NCBI GenBank assembly: GCA_964539385.1
Contig: CAZIJC010000253.1
Coordinates: forward strand, 1-5,121
Length of the DNA stretch: 5,121 nt
Origin: JAUVZF01 sp964539385
Lineage (GTDB): Bacteria; Planctomycetota; Phycisphaerae; FEN-1346
Direction: 5' to 3'
In this document: in pieces, positions 1 through 5,121 of the stretch
How positions within the stretch are numbered: position 1 is the stretch's first letter
Layout of the letters: every line of letters starts with the position of its first letter
The notes under the pieces: generated by a model
Told to the model about the DNA's origin: nothing
What the model saw: the letters and a program-made list of their open reading frames with translations, nothing else
Database searches by the model: none
Translations under genes and position numbers: made by a program

Positions 1-56
1 AGTGCCCTGAGTCTAGGCGGTGCCGTGCGGTCTGTCAACCGCCGTGTGTGCAGGTT
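1..56. other. Short non-coding stretch downstream of hxlB, cut by the window edge
   Basis: These 56 bases follow the hxlB stop (TAG on the minus strand, 57-59). They hold no start or coding signal that I can support. A small inverted repeat, GCGGT at 27-31 and ACCGC at 38-42 with a 6-nt loop, could form a weak hairpin. It has no T-tract on either side, so I do not call it a terminator. Confidence 0.4.
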
Positions 57-614
57 CTATTCGAGGTTGGCGTGTCTGGAGTCAAGTTCCTGTGGGGGCG
101 TTCCGAGTCGCCTGCCGATCTCGGCGCTGATGGCGTCGAGCAGTACCAGCAGCGCCTGCTCGAAGAGAGACCCTCCATACTGCGCCGAGGCGCCGTCCTC
201 GGGGCTCGTGACCTTCGAGGGGGCGGGGATGATGATCGTCTCGTCGGCCAGTCTGGCCATAGGCGAATCGGGCATCGCCGTGACGGCAAAAACCCGGGCG
301 CCGGCTTCGCGGGCCACCTGCGAGACGAGAACCGTCACGTGGGTTTCGCCGCTGGCCGAACACGCCAGCAGAAGGTCGCCGCTCTGAATGGCGGGCGTTG
401 TCGTCTCGCCGACGACGTAGGTCACCAGACCCAGGTGCATAAGGCGCGTGGCCAGCGCGCGTGCCATGAGGCCGGACCGCCCGCCGCCCGCCACGTAGAT
501 GCGGTCGGCCTTGAGGATCTCTTCCGTAAGACGTTCAGGCCCCTCGGGCAACACGCGGGCAAGGGTGCCCTGCATCTCGGCCAGGATGTCGTTGATGGCC
601 TGTCGGATGGGCAT
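57..614 (-). CDS. hxlB: 6-phospho-3-hexuloisomerase (SIS domain, PHI/HxlB type)
   Basis: This 185-residue cytoplasmic protein is predicted to interconvert D-arabino-3-hexulose 6-phosphate and fructose 6-phosphate, the second step of the ribulose monophosphate route for formaldehyde fixation or for pentose-phosphate supply. It is essentially one SIS domain and has the usual length for PHI. The sugar-phosphate loop GGGRSG is at residues 43-48, followed by LMARALATRLMHLG and VVGETTTPAI. The second SIS motif SASGET is at 86-91. A GGSLFEQ segment at 147-153 carries Glu152, which matches the proposed catalytic Glu of characterised archaeal PHI. The C-terminus ends in the PHI hallmark RHANLE. The start at 614 is supported by GGAG at 623-626, 8 nt upstream, and by a promoter further up. 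The gene is divergent from the kinase-nucleotidyltransferase fusion. No hexulose-phosphate synthase (hxlA) is visible, though one could lie beyond position 1. Family assignment is strong; the physiological role is inferred. Confidence 0.9.
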   Translation of the reverse strand: MPIRQAINDILAEMQGTLARVLPEGPERLTEEILKADRIYVAGGGRSGLMARALATRLMHLGLVTYVVGETTTPAIQSGDLLLACSASGETHVTVLVSQVAREAGARVFAVTAMPDSPMARLADETIIIPAPSKVTSPEDGASAQYGGSLFEQALLVLLDAISAEIGRRLGTPPQELDSRHANLE

Positions 615-645
615 TGCCGGGACTCCGAGTCACGCCCTCTCCACG

Positions 646-674
646 ACTATACCGTCGGCGGCCGTAACGTACAA
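646..674 (-). promoter_or_regulatory. Sigma70-like promoter for hxlB
   Basis: Read on the minus strand, a -35 box TTGTAC (669-674) is followed after 17 bp by a -10 box TATAGT (646-651). Transcription would begin near 639, giving a leader of about 25 nt that contains GGAG at 623-626. The spacing is ideal and both boxes are close to consensus. The call rests on sequence match only. Confidence 0.6.
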
Positions 675-688
675 CGATTTGCTGCGGC

Positions 689-717
689 TTGACACCGCCG
701 GCGCGGGCGGCTACTTT
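689..717 (+). promoter_or_regulatory. Sigma70-like promoter for the kinase-nucleotidyltransferase gene
   Basis: A perfect -35 hexamer TTGACA (689-694) is followed after exactly 17 bp by TACTTT (712-717). TACTTT keeps the three most important -10 positions (T1, A2, T6). Transcription would start near 724 and leave a leader of about 60 nt. Only 14 bp separate this -35 box from the hxlB -35 box, so the two promoters lie back to back and one regulator bound here could affect both. The spacer also contains a GC-rich inverted repeat, CCGCC (695-699) and GGCGG (706-710). Confidence 0.6.
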
Positions 718-771
718 GAGCGTGTCGCGTCCGGGGCCGGCAGAACCGACGAGAGAAACGCCGTACCACGC

Positions 772-780
772 AGGGAGAGA
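772..780 (+). promoter_or_regulatory. Ribosome binding site that fixes the fusion-gene start at 787
   Basis: The purine-rich AGGGAGAGA lies 6 nt before the ATG at 787. This ATG opens MRIFVPGR, which places the GHMP motif 1 directly at the N-terminus as in related kinases. It therefore decides between 787 and upstream in-frame starts that would run through the promoter region and over hxlB. Confidence 0.6.
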
Positions 781-786
781 CCAGGG

Positions 787-2736
787 ATGAGAATCTTCGT
801 TCCCGGCCGCATCTGTCTGTTCGGCGAACACTCCGACTGGGCCGGCGGATACCGCCGCACCAACGCCCGCGTCGAGAAGGGCTACTGTATCATCACGGGG
901 ACGAACCAGGGAATCTACGCCAACGTCGAGCCGCATCCGAGTCACCTGGTCATCACGGCCGACCTGGGCGGGTCCGAGAGGGAAGGCCCGCGAGAGATCC
1001 CGATGGACCCCGAGGCCCTGCTCGAAGAGGCTCAGGCCGGTGGGCCGTTTTCGTACATCGCCGGGGTCGCCTACCAGGTCCTGATGCACCACTACGTCCG
1101 CGGTCTGGTGATCGACAACGACAAGACGGATCTGCCGGTGAAGAAGGGCCTGTCGTCATCGGCGGCGGCGTGCGTTCTGGCGGCCCGCGCTTTCAACCGC
1201 GTCTATGACCTCAAGATGACCGTCCGCGGCGAGATGGAAGTGGCCTACCGCGGCGAACTAACCACACCCTCGCGCTGTGGCCGCATGGACCAGGGCTGCG
1301 CGTTCGGCGGGCGGCCGATACTCATGACGTTCGACGCCGACCTCGTCGAGGCCCGGCCCATCCGCACCGGCAGTGACCTGTACCTGCTCATCGTGGATCT
1401 GAAGCGCGGCAAGGACACGCAGAGAATCCTGGGCGACCTGAACCGCTGTTACCCGTTCGCCACGAGCGACCTGGAGCGCGAGGTGCACGAGTACCTCGGC
1501 CCCGTCAACGCTACGGTCATCGAACGGGCCATCCGGGCGATCCAAGAGGGCGATGCCGAAGGGCTTGGTTCGCTGATGACCGAGGTCCAGGCCCTGTTCG
1601 ACCGTCACCTTCAGCCGGCGTGTCCCAAGGAACTGACCGCGCCGCGCCTGCACGAGGTGCTGGCCTATCCGCCGATCCGGGACCTTATCTGGGGCGGCAA
1701 GGGCGTGGGAAGCCAGGGCGACGGCTGTGCCCAACTCGTCGCGCGCGACCCCGATGCGCGCGACCGGGCGGCCGGAATCCTGGAGCGAGATCTCGGCGTC
1801 GAGTGCCTGCCGCTGGACATCACGCGGCCGAAACGGATCCGCAAGGCCGTCATCCCGGCGGCCGGGTTCGGCACGCGGATGTTCCCCTCATCGAAGGCGG
1901 TCAAGAAAGAACTGGCCCCAATCGTGGACCGCGACGGTCTGGCCAAGCCCGTCATCCAGGTGATTATTGAGGAGGCGTTTCGTTCGGGCGTCGAGGAGGC
2001 AGCCCTCATCATTCAGCCGCAGGACCGCCCGACCTTCGAGGCGTACTTCAAGGCGCCGCTGAGCCCGCAGCACCTGAACAGCCTGCCGACGGCCCTTCAG
2101 GAGCACGCCGCGCACCTGCTGTCGCTCGGCCGGCGGGTCACGTTCATCGAGCAGGAGCGTCAGGAGGGTCTGGGCCACGCCGTCCTCTGCGCGGGCGAGT
2201 GGGTCGGCAATGAGCCGTTCCTGCTGATGCTCGGCGACCACGTCTTCCAAAGCGAGACCGACACGCCGTGCGCCGCCCAGGTCATTGCCGCCTATGAGGC
2301 GACCGGCGAGAGCGTTGTGGGCCTGGCGGTAACGCCGCCGGAGGAGGTCTCGAATTTCGGGACGGTCGGCGGCACGTGGGTCGAGGACGGGGCGCTGCTG
2401 GCCATTGCGGAGTTCGCCGAGAAGCCCTCCCTCGACTATGCCCGGGCCAAACTCCGGGTCGAAGGCATTGATGACGGGTTCCTCTGCCTGTTCGGCCTGT
2501 ATGCCCTTGGCCCGAGCGTTTTCAACCCCCTCCAGCGCCTCGACGAAGAGAACCTGCGCAAGGGCGGGGAGTTCCAGTTGACCGACGCGCTCGCGCTCCT
2601 GCGGCAGCAGGAGCCGTGTTTCGGCTGCCTCGTCCAGGGCCGGCGCTACGACACCGGCCGGCCGGAGGAGTATCTGAAGACACTGGCCGAGTTTGCGCCA
2701 CCCCAACTGCCGGGGCAGACGCCGCGCACCAAGTAG
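787..2736 (+). CDS. Bifunctional GHMP sugar kinase / GalU-like sugar-1-phosphate nucleotidyltransferase
   Basis: This 649-residue cytoplasmic fusion is predicted to phosphorylate a free sugar at C1 with ATP and then convert the sugar 1-phosphate to a nucleotide sugar, most likely UDP-linked. Residues 1 to about 345 are a GHMP kinase. Motif 1, GRICLFGEHSDW, is at 7-18 and resembles the galactokinase signature GEHTDY. The phosphate loop KKGLSSSAA is at 119-127. GRMDQG at 165-170 carries Asp168, which aligns with the galactokinase catalytic Asp. The glycine-rich motif 3, GGKGVGSQGDG, is at 303-313. After a very short linker, residues about 352-635 are a GalU-type transferase: PAAGFGTRMFPSSKAVKKE (357-375), EGLGHAVLCA (460-469), MLGDHVF (481-487), AEKP (544-547), GEFQLTDAL (594-602) and RYDTGRPEEYL (620-630). 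All key motifs are present, so both halves look active. Galactose, glucuronate or another sugar is possible; the sequence does not decide the substrate. Heptose activation by separate HddA-like and HddC-like proteins is a functional parallel. Confidence 0.88.
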   Translation: MRIFVPGRICLFGEHSDWAGGYRRTNARVEKGYCIITGTNQGIYANVEPHPSHLVITADLGGSEREGPREIPMDPEALLEEAQAGGPFSYIAGVAYQVLMHHYVRGLVIDNDKTDLPVKKGLSSSAAACVLAARAFNRVYDLKMTVRGEMEVAYRGELTTPSRCGRMDQGCAFGGRPILMTFDADLVEARPIRTGSDLYLLIVDLKRGKDTQRILGDLNRCYPFATSDLEREVHEYLGPVNATVIERAIRAIQEGDAEGLGSLMTEVQALFDRHLQPACPKELTAPRLHEVLAYPPIRDLIWGGKGVGSQGDGCAQLVARDPDARDRAAGILERDLGVECLPLDITRPKRIRKAVIPAAGFGTRMFPSSKAVKKELAPIVDRDGLAKPVIQVIIEEAFRSGVEEAALIIQPQDRPTFEAYFKAPLSPQHLNSLPTALQEHAAHLLSLGRRVTFIEQERQEGLGHAVLCAGEWVGNEPFLLMLGDHVFQSETDTPCAAQVIAAYEATGESVVGLAVTPPEEVSNFGTVGGTWVEDGALLAIAEFAEKPSLDYARAKLRVEGIDDGFLCLFGLYALGPSVFNPLQRLDEENLRKGGEFQLTDALALLRQQEPCFGCLVQGRRYDTGRPEEYLKTLAEFAPPQLPGQTPRTK

Positions 2737-2806
2737 CGTTGTAGGATTAGACCGCCGAGTCGTCGTGCCAAAGCGGCCAATGAGCCGCGCCGGCATCAGC
2801 GACTGA
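2737..2806. other. Convergent intergenic gap with a weak hairpin
   Basis: These 70 bases separate the 3' ends of the fusion gene and the uronate-isomerase-like gene. GCGGC (2773-2777) and GCCGC (2784-2788) can pair into a 5-bp GC stem with the loop CAATGA. No T-run follows on either strand, so a classical intrinsic terminator is not supported. It could be a weak bidirectional stop or chance in GC-rich DNA. Confidence 0.3.
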
Positions 2807-4081
2807 TCAGACGCCGAAGATCCGCTTGGGGTTGTCTCTGAGGAGCAGCGTGGCCGTCTCGACCGCCTGGTGCTCGGTCATCAGGCCCGTTTCCACGAAG
2901 TCGCACGCCAGCACCCGGGCCAGCACACGCCGGTACATGTTGAACTTCGGCAGGGCGAACTCCACCTTGTACATGTCGCTGTAGTAGCCGATGAGTTTCA
3001 CCTTCGGTACAGCCATCAGCCGCGCGCGGAGTTCCTGCTCGATGTGGACCGGCAGGTTCAGATACCACCAGTGGCCGGAGGGCTTGACGTTGGGGAAGAT
3101 CCAAGCGAAGGTCGCCAGTTCGTGGGTCCATGCCAGTGAGAGGACCGAGATGGTGAAATCAACCTGCGGGTAGCGGCGAAAGAGGTCGGCGTACTGGATG
3201 AGGCTTCCGCTTTTGGCCATCAGATCGCGCCCGCCTTCAACGCCATCCGGGTACACGTTGCGGACCGCGCCGATCATCAACTGAAACGGTTTGCGGAACT
3301 GGCGGCACGCCTCGGCGAGAACATCGAACACGAAGACCGCCAGGTGCCGGCTTTCATCGTCGGAGAGATCCTTGCCTCGCAGCGCCCGCGCCAGTGCTTT
3401 GTCTGCGGCCGTTTCATCCGGCTCGGCGGGTGTGAAATCGGGCGGCAGACTGATGGCGGCCGACGCCGCCCCGTGTTGTGTGAAGTACCGCATCAGCCAT
3501 CGGACCGTATCGCGAACGTCGTCGGTCGAGGCGATCTCGATGCCCGTCCTGGCGGCCAGCCGCCCGCGGAGGTCCGGGTCGGCCAATTGGAAGACAAGGT
3601 CGTCGGTCCGAAGGCAGGGAACGAACACGACGCTGTCCACCGTCGAAAGGTCTTCGTCAAAGCGATTCGTCAGGAAGACCTTCTCAATATTCGCCTTCGC
3701 CAGAACCGCGCGGTAGCGGTCCTGCTGTTTGGCCGCCTCGACGACCATCTGGCCCAATTCCGCCCAGTTGTTTATCGTCAGCCGCTCAGCCGGAAAGGCA
3801 AACAGGTCTCGTGCCGCCTCCATCAGCCAACCGTACTGGACGGTGTTGTCGAAGGTGTCCAGACGCGACACCATCTCGGTAATGAGGTGTGCGTCGCTGA
3901 TGTGAGGATGGACGGCGTCGGCGGGCATACCGGCCGAGTGGGCCAGTTCTGTGTAGTAGTGATAACCCAGCAGGTCGGCAAGCGTTGTGGCGTGGGGCGA
4001 CTCGGCGGGAACGTGGCTGTGGCAATCGATGGCGCGGATGGCGAGAATCTCGTCCAGGAGCCTGGTTTCGAGGTCGCTCAT
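2807..4081 (-). CDS. Uronate isomerase (UxaC)-like amidohydrolase-superfamily protein
   Basis: This 424-residue protein aligns by eye with glucuronate/galacturonate isomerase (UxaC, about 470 residues), which opens hexuronate catabolism by aldose-ketose isomerisation. The metal-binding HxH is in IDCHSHV (His21, His23). Further matches to UxaC are LARALRGKDLS (230-240, UxaC LARRLAGETLS), IGAVRN (270-275, UxaC IGALRN), SGHWWYLN (335-342, UxaC GSGWWFND) and GYYSDMY (365-371), whose Asp369 matches the Asp of LTDSRS. MYRRVL and a DNPKRIF tail also fit. Two features depart from UxaC. The His of the conserved HIG is Met269, and the TTDDP segment is replaced by TNRFDED (138-144). The protein may isomerise a different sugar acid or have another lyase or hydrolase activity. 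The start at 4081 is backed by a GGAAAGGGGG tract (4088-4097) and a promoter. No other uronate-catabolism gene is next to it. Superfamily membership is secure; the exact reaction is uncertain. Confidence 0.75.
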   Translation of the reverse strand: MSDLETRLLDEILAIRAIDCHSHVPAESPHATTLADLLGYHYYTELAHSAGMPADAVHPHISDAHLITEMVSRLDTFDNTVQYGWLMEAARDLFAFPAERLTINNWAELGQMVVEAAKQQDRYRAVLAKANIEKVFLTNRFDEDLSTVDSVVFVPCLRTDDLVFQLADPDLRGRLAARTGIEIASTDDVRDTVRWLMRYFTQHGAASAAISLPPDFTPAEPDETAADKALARALRGKDLSDDESRHLAVFVFDVLAEACRQFRKPFQLMIGAVRNVYPDGVEGGRDLMAKSGSLIQYADLFRRYPQVDFTISVLSLAWTHELATFAWIFPNVKPSGHWWYLNLPVHIEQELRARLMAVPKVKLIGYYSDMYKVEFALPKFNMYRRVLARVLACDFVETGLMTEHQAVETATLLLRDNPKRIFGV

Positions 4082-4120
4082 CTTAGGCCCCCTTTCCGGT
4101 TGCAGAATCCTTGGGGGGCC

Positions 4121-4148
4121 ATTATACGCCCCTGAAGCGGCAACACAA
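4121..4148 (-). promoter_or_regulatory. Promoter for the uronate-isomerase-like gene
   Basis: On the minus strand a perfect -10 TATAAT (4121-4126) is preceded, after 16 bp, by TTGTGT (4143-4148), a half-match to the -35 consensus. Transcription would start near 4114, about 33 nt before the ATG at 4081. Confidence 0.55.
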
Positions 4149-4198
4149 CCGGTCCCGGAATTTTTGCCTCAGCCGCTCGCTTTTCGCGTCAAAACAGG

Positions 4199-4204
4199 TA
4201 TAAT
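4199..4204 (+). promoter_or_regulatory. -10 element of the TPR-gene promoter
   Basis: A perfect TATAAT lies 27 bp before the ATG at 4232. No recognisable -35 hexamer sits 16-18 bp upstream, and the extended -10 TG is absent. The promoter may therefore be weak or depend on an activator. Its predicted leader of about 20 nt is nearly filled by the ribosome binding site. Confidence 0.45.
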
Positions 4205-4214
4205 GTCAGGACGC

Positions 4215-4222
4215 AAGGAGGA
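4215..4222 (+). promoter_or_regulatory. Strong Shine-Dalgarno site of the TPR gene
   Basis: AAGGAGGA, a near-perfect anti-SD match, ends 9 nt before the ATG at 4232. It is the strongest ribosome binding site in the window and fixes this start codon. Confidence 0.75.
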
Positions 4223-4231
4223 CTTCCACGC

Positions 4232-4684
4232 ATGCCGTGGATCGAGCACACGACGGTCAACTGGGGGCACTGGGCGCTTGAGTCCTGGATGGTGCGGCCG
4301 CTTCCCGAAGAGGTCCTCAACCGATTCAGCCGCGGCCAGGAAGACTACGACATCCGTTTCCTCGAGGACCTTCTGGCCCGTGTCGGCGAGGCCCCCGACA
4401 TCCTGACCCACCTCGGCTACCTCTACACGCAGGCCCGTCGGCACCGCGACGCCCTGGCCGTGGACCAGCGGCTGGTGGCGCTGCGGCCGCGCGACCCGAT
4501 CGCGTTCTACAACCTGGCCTGCTCCTACGCCATCCTCGGGAAGGTCAACCGGGGCTTCGACGCCCTGAAACGGGCCGTCTCGCTCGGATACCGCGACCTG
4601 GAGCACATGCAGGAAGACGCCGACCTGGAAAACCTCCGCAACGATCTGCGCTGGACCGACCTGCTCAGCGTCCTGAAGGCCTGA
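4232..4684 (+). CDS. Small tetratricopeptide-repeat (TPR) protein of unknown role
   Basis: This 150-residue protein has no signal peptide or membrane segment and should be cytoplasmic. Two consecutive TPR units are visible. The first spans about 56-89 and contains LGYLYTQARRHRDAL and a closing RPRDP. The second spans about 90-122 and contains FYNLACSYAILGKVNRGFDAL, with the typical Ala/Gly/Leu spacing. The tail, with YRDLEHMQEDADLENLR and RWTDLL, is the form often seen after the last TPR, where a helix caps the repeats. The first 19 residues hold four tryptophans (3, 11, 14, 19), unlike a TPR, and may be a separate docking or packing element. TPRs mediate protein-protein contacts, so an adaptor role is likely but the partner is unknown. 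The gene has its own promoter and converges on hslU across only 15 bp. Confidence 0.8.
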   Translation: MPWIEHTTVNWGHWALESWMVRPLPEEVLNRFSRGQEDYDIRFLEDLLARVGEAPDILTHLGYLYTQARRHRDALAVDQRLVALRPRDPIAFYNLACSYAILGKVNRGFDALKRAVSLGYRDLEHMQEDADLENLRNDLRWTDLLSVLKA

Positions 4685-4699
4685 CGCGCTCGGCCGCCC

Positions 4700-5121
4700 T
4701 CACAGGATATACTTCGCCAGGTCCTCGTCCTGGAGGACGTCCTTGAGTTTTTCGCGGACGTAGCCGGCGTCGATGCGGACTTTGCGCTCGTCGGCGGGCA
4801 GGTCGGGCGCCTCGAAACTCACGTCCTCCAGCACCTTCTCCATGACCGTGTACAGCCGCCGGGCGCCGATGTTCTGCGTCCGCTGATTGACGTGGTAGGA
4901 GATTTCGGCGATCTCGCGGACACCGTCTTCGGCATACTCGATCGTCACGCCTTCGGTTTCGAGCATCGCCGCGTGCTGCTTCACGAGGGCGTTGTCCGGT
5001 TCGGTCAGGATGCGGACGAACTCGTCGGCCGTCAGGTCTTTCAGTTCGACGCGTATCGGAAAGCGCCCCTGGAACTCCGGCATGAGGTCCGACGGTTTCG
5101 ACTGCGTAAACGCCCCCGCCG
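4700..5121 (-). CDS. hslU: ATP-dependent protease ATPase subunit HslU (ClpY), C-terminal part
   Basis: About 139 C-terminal residues of HslU are present; the 5' end lies beyond 5121. HslU is the AAA+ unfoldase that forms hexamers and feeds proteins into the HslV peptidase. The visible part starts at the end of the AAA+ core with GAF, then KPSDLMPEFQGRFPIRVEL, the HslU-specific segment whose Arg after QG corresponds to the arginine finger. It continues through the C-terminal helical domain. NIGARRLYTVMEKVLEDVSF is the sensor-2 region, and the terminal DLAKYIL corresponds to the DLSRFIL-type tail that inserts into HslV to activate it. The reading frame stays open to the window edge, so the first internal Met at 5083 is not the start. 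The nucleotide-binding Walker motifs and the I-domain are outside the window. hslV is commonly next to hslU and would lie upstream of hslU, beyond 5121. Confidence 0.95.
   Translation of the reverse strand, partial: AGAFTQSKPSDLMPEFQGRFPIRVELKDLTADEFVRILTEPDNALVKQHAAMLETEGVTIEYAEDGVREIAEISYHVNQRTQNIGARRLYTVMEKVLEDVSFEAPDLPADERKVRIDAGYVREKLKDVLQDEDLAKYIL

Noticed and set aside
481..487. GDH instead of GDD in the transferase (fusion residues 483-485, MLGDHVF) as a sign of inactivity
   Set aside because: The second position of this motif varies among GalU-related enzymes and the first Asp is kept, so loss of activity is not supported. Start and end here are residue numbers in the fusion protein, equal to window positions of about 2227-2247.
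48..692. Plus-strand open frame opposite hxlB
   Set aside because: It mirrors a well-conserved SIS protein, lacks recognisable motifs and runs across the divergent promoters.
499..786. An in-frame upstream extension of the kinase-fusion reading frame
   Set aside because: It would overlap hxlB on the opposite strand and run through both predicted promoters. The encoded residues do not resemble GHMP kinases, and the ATG at 787 has a ribosome binding site and begins right at motif 1.
2773..2788. GC hairpin between the convergent genes as an intrinsic terminator
   Set aside because: The stem is only 5 bp and no T-run follows on either strand, so I list it as a weak hairpin and not as a terminator.
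1888..2796. Long minus-strand open frame opposite the nucleotidyltransferase domain
   Set aside because: Its translation is Arg/Leu/Ala-rich without motifs, while the plus strand carries a full set of GalU motifs. It is a shadow frame.
3344..4135. Long open frame on the plus strand opposite the uronate-isomerase-like gene
   Set aside because: It is antisense to a clearly conserved protein, has no recognisable domain, and is explained by the high GC content and codon bias of the real gene.

Overview
This GC-rich window encodes five proteins and has compact intergenic spaces. It looks like a bacterial chromosome segment. The GC content, the HslU sequence and the sugar-enzyme types would suit a Planctomycetota-like environmental bacterium, but no marker in the window proves a lineage. 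I see no mobile element, CRISPR array, tRNA, rRNA or integration site.

Layout. (1) Positions 57-614, minus strand: a SIS-domain 6-phospho-3-hexuloisomerase (HxlB/PHI type). (2) Positions 615-786: a divergent promoter region with a well-formed sigma70-like promoter on each strand. (3) Positions 787-2736, plus strand: a 649-residue fusion of an N-terminal GHMP sugar kinase (galactokinase-like motifs) and a C-terminal GalU-like nucleotidyltransferase. (4) Positions 2807-4081, minus strand: a divergent uronate-isomerase-like member of the amidohydrolase superfamily. It faces the fusion gene across a 70-bp gap. (5) Positions 4082-4231: a second divergent promoter region. (6) Positions 4232-4684, plus strand: a small TPR protein with a tryptophan-rich N-terminus. 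(7) Positions 4700-5121, minus strand: the C-terminal part of HslU, the ATPase of the HslUV protease, cut by the window edge.

How the genes may work together. The first three genes all point to phosphorylated or nucleotide-activated sugars. The fusion protein should phosphorylate a free sugar at C1 and then transfer a nucleotide (probably UMP) to it, making an activated sugar in one polypeptide. PHI interconverts 3-hexulose 6-phosphate and fructose 6-phosphate. The UxaC-like protein suggests uronate or related sugar-acid metabolism. Whether the three form one pathway is inference; only PHI and the fusion share a control region. The TPR protein and HslU look like separate housekeeping or unknown functions.

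The most notable points are the kinase-first fusion order with a GalU-type partner, the uronate-isomerase homologue in which the family's conserved HIG histidine is Met, and a PHI gene with no visible hexulose-phosphate synthase next to it.
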